DNA from: Trochalopteron elliotii
Lineage: Eukaryota > Chordata > Aves > Passeriformes > Leiothrichidae
DNA: 64,000 bases
Direction of reading: 5' to 3'
Assembly: GCA_024734555.1 (NCBI GenBank)
Contig: JANPWX010000026.1
Coordinates: forward strand, 5,445,755 to 5,509,754
The notes beneath the pieces were generated by a model that had not been told where the DNA came from, did not search any database, and was given only the letters and a program-made list of their open reading frames with translations. Positions 37,763 through 50,000 of this stretch are shown in pieces; position 1 is the first letter of the stretch; the number at the start of each line of letters is the position of its first letter. The translations under genes and the position numbers were made by a program.

Positions 37763-40700
37763 GTGGGAAGGGATTTGCTCTCGTTCTTAATTTACCCTTC
37801 TGGTGCTGCCACAAATGCCCCTGCTGCCAAGCAGAGGGCTGCCTGCCTTACTACTCTGCCTCCAAAACCTGCTCTGAACATGAGCAGGGAACCAAGCTTT
37901 CCATGAATGCAAACAACATGGTACCACTGAGAACCTCTGAGCTGGCCTCACAAACCCATAAAATAACTTAAATGGTAGTGGGGAAAAGTGATTTCCCCAG
38001 AAATGCTAGAGTGCCTTGCTAGAGTGGGCAGTGCTTCACAGATACTAAATAAGGGGCTCCATGCTCAGATTCACTCAATGGCAAATTTCTTTGTGACTTT
38101 GCTACAGCACAGATCTACAACTAGGTGCAGACCCTTCCAGAGCTAGAGGCCAAGGAGGTACTGCAAGAGGAAAAACAAATCACACAGCCAGAACTCTCCT
38201 GGAGATTGAGATCACTTTTATTTTCAGTCATTTTGCCGAGGATGCGTGGGCAAGTGTGAGTGTGGTGCGTGTATGTCTGGGCATGCATGTGTGTGTGTGC
38301 GCAGAGTCCTGCCCAGTGATGTAGATTATATGAATACCTGCAATTACAGTCCATGAACTGAGCCATGAAGCGTGTGATGAGTGCTACACTGAGGCCCACT
38401 TGCTTGCCTCTTCTTGTGCTTACTGCAGTGCAGCATCTCCACCTCCTGGCACTGCTGTTCCAAGGATGCCAGCCCAAGATCCTATCCAAAGGATGTGAGA
38501 GGAACTGAGCTCCGGGATCTGGCTCTGCAGGAGTGAGCCAGTGGATTTTCATCTCACTTAGTGAGCTCCTAAATAACATTTGCAGTTCCCTTTGACACAA
38601 CCATATCTAATTCCTCACAGTGAGGAGCCTCAATTGCTTTGAGGCTTTAACTGCCTCAAACATTAACTGCCTCAGAGGTACAATGGGGAAGAGAACAGGG
38701 ACCCCACATAAACTCCAGTGCTACAGCACAGCCAAGCACATCTTGAGTTCCTGGGAAAGCAGCACCCAAATACACTACTAAGTTTTTACAGCCACCAAGA
38801 GACTGTGGCATGGGAGATGCTGCAAGGGAGATGACCCATGCTTCTGCAGCCCCCAGTCTCTTCCAACTGATCTGAGAGACCATAAGGCAGGGTAAATCCC
38901 AAACTAGGCTCTGTTTCAGTTTAACTTTTTAAAGCTGAATCCCCCAAGCTCAGAGCAGAGACAATGCAGAAAGAACAGCACTGCCATGAAAGGAGACCAG
39001 CCAAAGGCATCCTGGCAGACTGGAAACCATCTTACTTCTCTGACCTTTTTGCTTATATCACAGTTAAAACAGAGGTGTCCCATCACCCAGGACCCTCTGC
39101 AGCTGCCAGAAGTCTCCAAGTACTCCTGTAAGCCCTAAAATGACCTAGATGTGCAGCATCACCCTTTGGGCTCACTCTCACTCACCTCTACGTATTTGTA
39201 TGCTGCTTAGGGACATGCAATTCCTCACATTACACAGACCCAGAAGAAGGCAAAGCTGCTATTCTGGGAGTTTCACTTGGACGGATGCAGGTTTGAATCC
39301 CAGATTTTGCTTCAGAGCGTAACACAAGGTACTCCAGGACATCTTCCAGCTGCTGAAAGTCCTGAGTACAAAGCAGCTCGCTAGCTCTGCTTCCAAACCT
39401 GTCTGAACCAGTTTCAAAAGGAAATCAAAACTTGGTCAAGCAAGGGGTCTGCAAACCAATAAGCAAAACCAGTACAATCGTCTTGAGTGTAGCAGGCATC
39501 TAGGAGATTGCCAGGAGATTCTCCTCCTATTCCAGAGGAGTTAAATTCATTGTCAGCTCCACAGGGTGACAGCTGATGCCCCAGTGCTTTCTGACCTCTT
39601 TATAATACACCTTCAGAAAAGGCTGCAGAGTGCTCCACAGAGGCCTTAGTCATTTCTAACAGTTTGGTAACTCTTTGAGCAGGGACAAGAACAGGAACAC
39701 AATACATACTCTGAACTCAGGTATCTGCTGTTAGGGCACTGCATTCAAGCCCTTTTTCCTTGTGGCTTGATTCATAAAAAATGACAGATCCTTCAAAAAT
39801 ACAGGGCCCTCATCCCTGGGGCTCAGGGATATTAAGTGGGGTCTGAGGCAGAAGCTCAGCAAAGGGACAATGTACGAGGATCCCAGGGTGCATCCTTAAA
39901 AGACAGTGACAGCAAAATCAAAAGTACTATGAGCTGCTTGGTTTGGTTCTCCTGCATGGATCTCCCACCTGGCAACTGCAAAGGGGAGATGTTTCTGAAC
40001 TGCATAGAAAATTAAATGGCTTTTGCATATTAAAAAAATTCAGATGAAAACACAGTTACACCAGTTACTAAACAGTGGGTGGATGAGCAATCACTGTTTC
40101 GTATTTAATAGACCCAACTAGATTGATCTCCATACTGCCACACTCCTGGCATCATGGCTTCAGTGCACAGCAGCAGCCTGAGTGCCTGCAAAGGCCAGGG
40201 AATGCTCCCATGGAGGTGGCACAGCCAGGCAGGGGGGATGTGGTCCCAAGGAGCAGGCTGTAAGATGTCTGCTCTGTCCTCTCACTCCTTCAATCCTCAC
40301 GCATCCCAGACCAGATGGGCACACTGGGAAACAGGCCTCCGGCTGGAAAAGGATTCCAGTTTGTGGTTTCTTTACAATGTGGTTTCCACGCAACTTCACA
40401 GCAACAAATCGCTAGTTTCTTCCTATGGAGAATGGAAAGAGAGGTGAGTAGCAGCAAAACAGGAGGAGAAGGCTGCCCAGCATGGGAGGTGACGGTAGGG
40501 AATGCTCTAACAAAGTTCTGCCTGTACCAGGCATGTTTCATGGGCAGCAAGACTCAGGACAAGGGCGTTTCCTAGCACTATTCCTGAGCACCATTCAAAG
40601 ATCTCACCTTCCTTTCACCTCCTCCAGCCACCACAGACAATTCTGAGTCTCCAGTTTATCCACAGCAACACGGAAGCACAATCAATTAATGATTCTCACT

Positions 40701-43187
40701 GATGTAAGAAGGTTTGTTGCCAGAGGTAGCAGGTCAACACATGAAATCTGAGCCCAAGCTACCCTCCCAAGCTGGAACGATACCCTGAAGAGATAGGAAG
40801 CTGACTAAGCTGCCAGCTTTTACTTGGCAGCTTTTCCCCCTGAAGTAAGGTACATGGCTTGGTTTCTTCTACATGGCCTCTGTATCTCCTGCTGGAGTGG
40901 ATTCTGCCCTGCTTTCCCAGCATTAAGTTCTTGCCAATGGGAAGATTTACAGCCTTGCACATGAGGCTGGCATTTGAAGGATCAGAAACCAGGGGAATAT
41001 CATCTGTGCAACAGCAGCAGGTCCCAGCAGCACACATCACTGTTTTGCAGTGGTTGCAGGTCTGGCCAGCTCACATCCTGGTGGGCACTGCCTGCTGACT
41101 TGTACCACCCATCCCAGGTCTGCTGTCACAGCCCGAAGAGTTAAGAGCTGTACATTAATTAACACAAGTATTTTAAGTCCCTTATCTCTCAGACTTCCGC
41201 CAGCATCTGATGAAGGAATCCTGGCTCTGGAAATGCCTGCCTCCTACTGATTTACACTAAATAAATATTTGCATGGAGCAGGACTCATACAGCACTGTTA
41301 CCAGGGCTCAGCTGCAGGGCACAAATTAATAGCAACGTCTTAGAAGTCCTCAAAGCCACACAGCTGGGGGAGAAACCAGAACTTTGGTACCAGTGCTCCA
41401 CCTGGCCTTTCTGACACCTGGAGAGGGAAAATGGCTGCTCCTGAAGCATGGCTGTCAGGGTCAGCCCAAGGAGATCAGAATCAGTTTCAGAATCAGTACC
41501 ACACAGCCACACACTGCTTCACCAGATCTCTGCACAAAGATGCCTGGGTGGCTTTCCTAGGAGGACGACCGAGATCTAGATTTTTAGTGGTCTAGTGGAC
41601 ACAATGCATGGAGAGTACCACAATGGCAGTAACAGAGCATCCAGACATGGCAGAGCAGCAGCTGTTCAGGGATAATGGTAACACTAGAGATAAGAAATAG
41701 CATGTGCCAGAGGCACATTGACTGTCCTGCTTTTGTCCCTGCATGATCACAGCACATCCTCACCACTTCATGGCACATATGTGAATGCACAGGGCAGGAA
41801 ACATTTCCAGCCTGCTTCTCTGCCAGCCTCCGCTCAAGATTGCTGCATGGGACACAGCCAACTGTTTTGTGGTGGAGCAATTTTAAAGGCTTCACAGTAC
41901 CAACCCACTCCCAGGCAAAGCCTTGGCCAACTGCCACAAAACTCACTTGTCCAGGAACGAATCCAGGGAATCCCGCTACAGCTCATTTCAAGAGACTTTC
42001 CTCCAAGCAGGTCTGAATTAAATGGAATACCAAGAACATTTTTACATTCATCATGAGATCCAAATGGGTTTTCAACACGCGATCAATGGGTCCACAGAAA
42101 CCTATCCCCAGTGCTTTCCCTCTGGCCAGCAGCCCTGCCATCTGCAGCAATCATTTTCCTTCATGCCTTGTCATCCCCAACCTCCAGATGACTTCATCCA
42201 CTCCAGCCATGAGGCCCCCACCTGGGAGCTGCCCCTGCCCCACAGCATTTCTTTCAGGGTCCAAAGTCCAAAGTCCCATTGACCCCCGTCAGCATCAACT
42301 CCACAACTGGAAAGATGGGAGCACTGCAGAGCATCAGCCATGTTCTGCCTGGTGGAAAACCTTTGGCACCAGCACTGACAGTTTATCTGGAAGAGGAAAG
42401 AATAAAGAAAAAATTATATAGCAGGGTACAGAGTGCTTGAGATGAATAACCTAAGACACATGATTTTCTCTAGGCTTCTAAATAGGGAGTGTGAAGTAAA
42501 GTAAAAGTAACACAGGTTTTTTTGAGAACACCAGTTTCCTGCCAGCAGACTGACTGTGAAACTGGGACACAATTAACAGACATTGTGGAAGGCAGGCTAG
42601 AGCACAAGGAGGATAGGAGGCATGGCCTGACAGCACAGTACAACAAAAATGGCACCTGCAGGTTAGAAACGTGCTGTGCCAAGTACACACACACACAGAA
42701 GGACCAAATGAACAGGCAGTAGTGACCTGTGGCTCAGTATCAGACCAGCTTTGTTTTCTGCCCCAGGTGAGCGCCTCAACCTCACCTTCACACACAGCTC
42801 AACAACCACCCATCACTGAAGCTATTCTCTACCAGGAGTGGTATTTTGGAATGGGAGGGTACTGAACAGAGAAAACAGCATCTAAAGCTACTGTCAAGAC
42901 ACTGAAGTGAAAGTAACAGGCATTCACATACAGCAGAGCAGCAGACACCAGCAAGACACTCGACTGTTCCTCTAAGCTCCCTACCAAATTCCCTTGTGCC
43001 ACTCCAATTAGAACAGATCACAGCTGAATTTCTGTTTTTCCAGAAAACCAATGCATCAAAAAGCCAAGGCATTGCCTACTTTTGTGAGTGTTGTTCCACA
43101 TTTTTTTCCCACCACAATACAGCTGTTTTCCAAGCACATTCCCACTCTGTGGAGTGAAGTACATATAGGCTATAGATATGGCCAAAA
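37763..43187. other. Non-coding sequence between the solo LTR and a CR1 fragment
   Basis: A (TG)-rich stretch lies at about 38255-38302. I searched the minus strand for the short last coding exon of MFHAS1 (about 11 residues expected) and did not find a convincing one. No other exon or RNA gene was recognised. A short tandem repeat of 'ttaactgcctca' lies near 38647-38674. Confidence 0.45.
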
Positions 43188-43416
43188 GAGGGCAGGGCTC
43201 CTGTCCAGGGGGACCTCACCAAGTTGGAGGACTGGACCAACAAGAGTGCTGTAAAATTCAACAAGGACAAGTGTGTAACTCTACTCCTACAAAAGGAGAA
43301 CCCCATGCACCACCATAGCCTGGAGTCCTGCTGGCTTGGGATCTGGTGGAGATCATGTTAAACACAAGCCAGTAATGCACCTTATGGCAATGAAAGCCAA
43401 TTAAAAAAAAAAAAAA
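43188..43416 (+). repeat. CR1 LINE fragment, sense strand
   Basis: Text such as 'cctcaccaagttggaggact', 'aaattcaacaaggacaagtg', 'ggagaaccccatgcaccacc' and 'acaagccagtaatgcacctt' follows, in order, the 3' portion of the CR1 reverse-transcriptase frame. It is decayed, with stops and gaps, and ends near a poly-A run at 43399-43413. Confidence 0.8.
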
Positions 43417-43874
43417 GTGATACTCAGATAACAAAAGGAAAGAAGTTCTGTACCAGAATAAAGTCTGGAGAGGTGGTAGTACCTTCATCCTGGCCACCCA
43501 AAGATGACACTCGCACCTATACAAGGTCCCAAAGAACCTGACCTGCCTGTGAGAGTGGTCCTACTTGGGAAGGGGGTGTACAGAAATCTCCTGGAGTCCT
43601 ATCCTACCATAATCCACCTATGACTGCATTATCTCCTGATCTGTCCTGCCCAATGTGTGTCTTGCATCTGCCACAACACAGCTCAGAGAACACCTCAGCC
43701 CATTTCACTGTACTTCCTACCCTCTGAGTGGGCTGTCTATAGCCACAAATAATTAGAACAGTCCCCAGGCTGTGGGGCTGCTACCTTCCAGAAAGAAGTG
43801 CTTAGTGAGAGCACGTTTTATGTAGGCTTTCTGGTGTCTACTGACAAGGGAATAGGTCTGCATTCTGGTCTCAC

Positions 43875-44001
43875 TTGGAACAAGGGCTGATCACAGTAGG
43901 AGTGGGGGGGTAAACCAAGGCAACATTAACTCGCTCGCTGCCGTTCTTGGGACAGATGATCTCCGTCAGGCCCTCTGGTCTCGGCTGACTCAGCAGTTCT
44001 C
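43875..44001 (-). CDS. MFHAS1: MFHAS1 penultimate coding exon
   Basis: The minus strand shows a good acceptor (TTCTTTATTCACAG) followed by a 127-base open segment that encodes ELLSQPRPEGLTEIICPKNG and ends VYPPTPTVISPCSK. A strong donor, CCAA|GTGAGA, lies inside the last Lys codon. I recognise the ICPKNGSERV...YPPTPTVISPC segment as the C-terminal tail of MFHAS1, a ROCO-family protein with leucine-rich repeats and a Ras-like GTPase domain that modulates TLR/NF-kB signalling. In human, residues 1-1041 of 1052 precede the last exon, which fits an exon ending here with about 11 residues to follow. If the donor is not used, the frame stops at TGA right after CSK. The large first exon is not in the window and should lie above 64 kb. 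Identification is from memory. Confidence 0.65.
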
Positions 44002-47000
44002 CTGTGAATAAAGAAAAATAATGAAAACTTTTAAGCATCAGCAAGGCAATTTTTGCTTTTAGCATGCCCCTCCTCTCCCCCATACCAGGTTAGCATCCAT
44101 AAGTGACATGGGTGAGCACTGCAAGAGGGCTTACTGGTCCTGCAATGCTAGCAGGTCCCATACATGTAACCATGGTGAGTGTCCTGAGTACAGCTTGGAG
44201 ACGTGCTGCTCCCCACACACAGAACATCTGCCATCTTTCCAGTCTCTGCTTTGAATCACTGCACACAGCCATGAGAGCTCCTTAGGGATTCAGAGCATCT
44301 AGATGGAAGACTCCCTAATGCCCCTCTCCCTGGGTGCGTTTGCCACAACTGCCACGGGACTGCTGCTGCATCCTGGCAGGACCCTTGGCTATGCTATACA
44401 CTGTTAAGCGTGCAAATCCCAGCTCCCAGCCGTCAACTCCTCCATAATGGAGGCTATACCAGCTCTGTATTGAATCAGCAGCAGAGGGGGGCTCTCACAC
44501 AGCCTGGTATCCCTCTGTGAAATGAGTTGCATCAGCTCCGCTGTTCAAGTGCCAAGTTGGCAGCTCCTCACTGCTGGCACCCTTGCAGAATGTAGTTCAG
44601 GGCAAGACACAGGTCAGCACAGTGAGAGGGGAAAGCCAGTTGCTGAGATGTGCCCAATCCTGGGGAACACTTCCCCAGCAGCTTGCTCAGAGCAAATCAA
44701 ATTTCCTCCTGGCTCCATTCCACGCATGACTGGCCCCAGCAAGGCAGATCCCCCAGCCATCAACATGCCATCTCCTCAGAGCAGTCCAATAGTCCAGCTG
44801 CAGCTTAGACACCCAACAGCACCAGAAACACTCTTGATACGTGTCTGGGAGGTAGGGTCTGCTCTCAAAGGCAATATGGGATGACCAGCAAGGGCTCAAT
44901 TCTTCTGAGTCCACTTGCATGGGTGCCAAACAGACCTACCCAAGGCAGAGGCACCAGGTCACAACTGGCTTGATCAGTGACTTTCTTTACAGAGGCAGGC
45001 CAGCTGTAAGTGGGCTGCAGCCACAGGTCCACACAAAAACTCTCTGGACCCATCAATCAAACAGCTACTGCGAGCTGTCCCCATTTCCACTAAAACACTC
45101 AAGACAGATGGTCCTTGGACTCCTCTATTTTTAAATGCACTTGCAATAAATTCCTCTACTGTTAAAGAACATCAGAAAATGTCTCCTTCTGTCTAGTGGC
45201 TATTGCTGGGCACCCCAGGAAAAACAGAAAAGAAATCACACTTCAAAGTACTGCTCAGCTTGTGCAGCAACAGCACAACAGGCAGCCCCATCATGAGGCA
45301 TGAAGCCCTACAAATGCTGTTTCCCTCTTCTCCTTCTCACACTGCTTCTCTTCTCACTTTCAGGAAACAGGACATCATTTCACACTGTGCAAACAGAGGG
45401 GAGGGCTTGGCAAGGAATATGCACAGCTCCCCTTGAGAGATACCCCACTTGCAGGGCCAGCAATTCCAGTTGGCTGCCATGGTCTGCAGTCTGAATTCAC
45501 ATTTGGTTTGAGTATCTCCCCTTACGTCACACCTACACTCAAACCTGAACTGGCAGAGCAGCTTTTAAGCAAGGAAGATGCATCTTCCAAACCAGAAGAA
45601 ATGTGATGGCATTTGCAATTCAAAGTTAAGTCTGCAAGGCAGCGTCTTCAATTACATGAGCTGTCATACTTTGAAGGCAGCGTTGCACCCAATCAAGAAT
45701 TTACATCACAGGCCTCCATCTCCCAACAATTCCCAGGTTTCCAACCCCAGGTTGACTTCCAAACTGCAGTATTGATAACTGTACTGAAAGCACCATCTCT
45801 GAAAGATGAGTCACAAAATCAGTGCACCATTATGCACTTTAAAGACAGAGGTAAATATCCATTAGATCTTAAATCAAAGGAGTGCAATAAGACTGGTCTG
45901 TCTGCTTGAGCCTTCATTCCTATTTCCATCTTCCCACTTCAGAAATACTTAGATGGTGATTTCTCATGCAGAGGAGATTGTTGCAGGATAAAATAGATGT
46001 CTGATTTGCAGGCAAAACCCTTGCCACGGCATTTCAGTCACCCTCCTATTTTTCATGGCTTTACCTTCCCCTCTAGGCTGTCTCAGGGATAAAGCTCACC
46101 TTACCCTGTACCCAGCCCCAGCTGAATCTCTTCCAGCCCCACTCCCATTTCCTGCTGACATATATGCTGCTTCCCAGAAGAAAGACTTTTCTTACAATTT
46201 CTCCATAAGATACATCATGCACTAAGTGGACAGAAGGTCACCTGTGCATCCTTAGTAGTCTTCCCCTTTTCAGCTAAAAAGATGTCCTGCTGCTTTACTA
46301 TACTGTTCTCATCCCCTTCTCATTGCAAACTGGTCATCTTTGCTGCACAAACTCATCACAATACTAAACTAGGTATAACTATCTAAATTACACCTCATAT
46401 CACTACTGAATAAAAGCCAGTGCAAATCCCATTACAATGTGCAATGTAATGTATGCTCTAACAAACTAGCATTGAGACACCCTGCTCGGATACAACTCTC
46501 CAGGCCCAGAATCTCTTGGAGGTTTCAGAAACCACACATTTCTATTCAAAAATTATTCAAACTCAAGGAAATTAGCAATAAAAGTCTTCAGGGCCACAGC
46601 AGGGTGGGAAAGAGGAGATCCAGTGAAGTATTGGACTGATTGATACAAAAGGAAAAGCTATGTGCCTGGCATGGGGAGGTGTTTGCTTGCTTTAATTGTA
46701 AAGTTTAAATGCAGATTAAATGCAGCACCTTGTGTCTGTAGTACTTGTTCTGCCCTTATGTACAGGCTGTATTTTGCACGTTACTCTGTGAGCATGTCAC
46801 AAATTTTACTGGAAACCTCAGTTCTGCCTGCCCTCTCTGAAAGGTTGCCTGCAATAGCACATACACAAACATGAAGCTTATCCTATTCTGAACATGGACT
46901 TAGTTTTAATGTTAACTTCCATAGAAGCCAATAAGGTTTTAACCAAAACTCCAACTACTTTGTCTTAAGGCTAAAGACTACGACAGTCAAATGCGTGAAG

Positions 47001-50000
47001 AACAACTTCATTTTTCAGGAGACAAATCTACATGACAAAGATTATTCATCTGATTTAAGAGCATGAGCCCTGTTTCTAAAGACACTTTAATGCTGGGTAC
47101 TTGATGACCAAGGCCTGATGTTTAGATGCATCTAAATCTCAGATCAGTTGATAGTAGAGAGGCACCCGCCAAGCCTCGTTAAGCAAATGCTTGAGAAGAT
47201 GTTGTGCAATGGCACAAATGGTGTAGAAAAGTTGTATCTGTCCCATGGCCACTCTCCTGCTGTTTTGGCACAGAAATTGGTCTCCACGGCTTGGTAAGAT
47301 GTGCTGCACAGCAAGGTAAGGTTGAGACACATACTAAGACCCTATCATGAAACAACTATAGTCAGTTTGGCTGCTGCCATAAGTTGGTTTGTAAACTCCC
47401 CCAGGCAGATGGGCTGAGCGAGTCATGCTGTCCACACCATTTAAAAGAAATGTGCTACACATGGGCAGTCCCAGGGAAAGGCAGGAAAAAAGCCTTTACC
47501 CTTCCCCAGCACTCTACCAGAAAGGCCTGTTTCCTTTCAGCATTAGCCAGCTCACCTGAAGCAGTTACTCCTATGCCATGTTCTTCACTGCCACTGTTTT
47601 ACCCAGAATAGACACAGGCACAGGCTCACTCAAAGCTCATGCCAGTGATCAAACCCATGCATGCTGTAAAGCACACTTCACTGGCCTTTAGAAAATACCC
47701 GTGAAATGCCAGATACCCGTGACAAATCAGAGAGCTAGGAGAGAGGCTGACAGCAAGAAAAGCGAGTACTTGTAGGAGTGTTTGGTTACTCAATGCTGGC
47801 AGCCAGACAATGCCAGCTGTAAGCCTGCTTGGCTGCCTAACATAGAGGAAGGTTTTGCATGCAGGAAGAAAATCTCACCTAGATTACTTGCCTTCACGCA
47901 GTTTCCACTGCAGTGGCTGTGCTAAGCGGCCCAAGGTTCCCCATTCACCCATCAAGAATCTGCTGTAAGGGCATAGCAATGAGATACTCTACTCTGGCCT
48001 GTCATGCAATCTCCTCTCCCTCAGAGCTCCCAGGACAACACATTTGCACAGTATCAGCCTGATGATGTTTATCATTTTCATGCTGTCATTCCTGCTGTCA
48101 GGATCTGGGGCCCATTGGGATGGACGGCCAGCAGTGGATGAGCAGGACCTGGCCCCAGCTCTGTGGTGTTGCTTCTCTCTCTTCAGTCTGCCAAGGACCT
48201 TGACGACATATTGCTCATGCTTTACAACAAGGCATGAGAGCCAAAACCAAGCTGCTCCTACATCTTGCCCTGCTTCAGCACTGACCCACTTACTCCACCA
48301 TATATCCTAGAGCTGCTCCAACCAAGGATCAACTGGTTTTTGCAGCCTCAGTGCTCATATGTTCTCTTACCCTAAACCCCTTCTCACTCTTCCTTCTCTC
48401 TGAAGGCCTTCCAACACAAACCACTGCAAGTGGGGTTGACAAGATAGACTTTACATCTCAGCCTCAACTGCTTCTCTGTCAAGCCTCCTTTGCTTGTGAC
48501 ATCTCTCAGCATAGCACTCAGCAGTCATGCCTTCAAAAGACTAGAGAACAGAACACTTCAACACTGTCTGCATACCCAAAGCATGTGTCCCATGCTTGGC
48601 TTCCAACAGCAGTTGGAAAATAGGGCACATGTGAGAGCCCTGGATCTCAGAACACCTCTCTGTGTTGTATGCAGCCCCACCCCCTTTCATCCATACAACT
48701 GCAAAGAAACTGGGGCTGGAGAAGCCACAGTTTCTGTGCCTGGCTGTTTGTTGTTTTAAGGTTCACCAGCTGGAGCACGTACACAGTTACATCAAAGCTG
48801 TCACAGGGGCAGAATGAGATGAATACCCATGTGCACAGATTTCCCCTTCTGCTTTAAGCGCAGGAAACGCCCTCACATGCTGGGACTTTGCAGCCAGCTC
48901 TACACGAAATCTTCCAGGAGTCTTGGCAGAAGGAAAAAGGAAGGAGATGGTGTCTCACAACAAGCCTGCTTCTACTCCACACCATTTAAATCTTCTCTGC
49001 CACTCTCTGCTTAGATGAAACTAATTACTTGCTTCATACAAATGTTGCTGTGCATGACACACAAGCTTATTCTCAAGCACTGTGCACAGAAAATACTGCT
49101 CTGTACTAGTATGAATTTTTAATATGCTCCTTGCAGCACTGCCTGCATGTCACGCACAAAAATATTCCCCAGAAAGACAGAACACTGCACTTGATTTATT
49201 TCTGGAGTCCTGAGCGACCTGATCTACCCAGCCTGCTTGAGACAGAGGGCTGGATAGAGACCTCCAAGTTAAGATTTTATTTTTTTCTCACTGAAGGTCA
49301 TTCTCCTGGCTACAAATATAGCCAAAAAAAAAAAAAAAAAGCTGAAAGCAGAGACATCACAAAAGGGAGTAGAGCAGAATAAAATGCACATTATGAACAA
49401 GAGTTTCATAAGCCTCATGTTGCAGTCCCCAGTCAGAGGAGCTTAGAACCAGCAAACAAAAACAACAACAAAACCCCCAGCCTGTCAAAGAGCCCTACTG
49501 GGACAGACTGCTGTGCAAAAAAAGGCAACAGAGAAGAAAAACTCTGTTGGTAAGTAATGATCACAACAGCAGGCTGGTGAGCAGCAACCACCCATCAGGT
49601 AGAGTACATGCCCAGGAATAAATGAGTCTGGGATTTGATACAGTAAAAAAAGAAAGGAAAGGCTTGAAAACAAAAAGAAAGCTTGCGCCGGAGGTGTGGA
49701 GTGGGAAAGGCAGCCAGTTGCAAGGCAAAGGACTAGCCTACAGAGGTGAGTCCCCAAGATCAGAAGCTGATAAGCACAGAGAAAAGGCTGCTGAGAGCAA
49801 GGGTCAGAGCCTTCCAAAACATGCAACAGGAACCAATTTCTCCTTTGAACGGTTCAAGACCAAAAACACCAACAGCTTCCTTGAGCAGAGAGCAGTCTCC
49901 TGTGGCTCCAATCTAGAGGATCACAACTGCTAGAGGGCCAGGCTCAGCCTTGGGGCTGCTGGCTGATCCAAGTATTGGACAACTTTCCAACTCCTGCATT

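Noticed and set aside
38255..38302. TG-rich stretch as a Z-DNA or regulatory element
   Set aside because: A short interrupted microsatellite; nothing supports a function.
39281..39300. B-box-like 'ggtttgaatccc' suggesting a tRNA gene
   Set aside because: No A box at the right distance and no cloverleaf stems flank it.
39935..39965. Candidate last MFHAS1 exon after 'ccatgcag' on the minus strand
   Set aside because: It gives a short in-phase peptide and stop, but the acceptor lacks a pyrimidine tract and the peptide does not resemble the expected tail.
40800..40850. Second candidate last MFHAS1 exon after 'accttacttcag' on the minus strand
   Set aside because: The acceptor is good, but the encoded peptide does not resemble the expected tail and stays open beyond the expected length.
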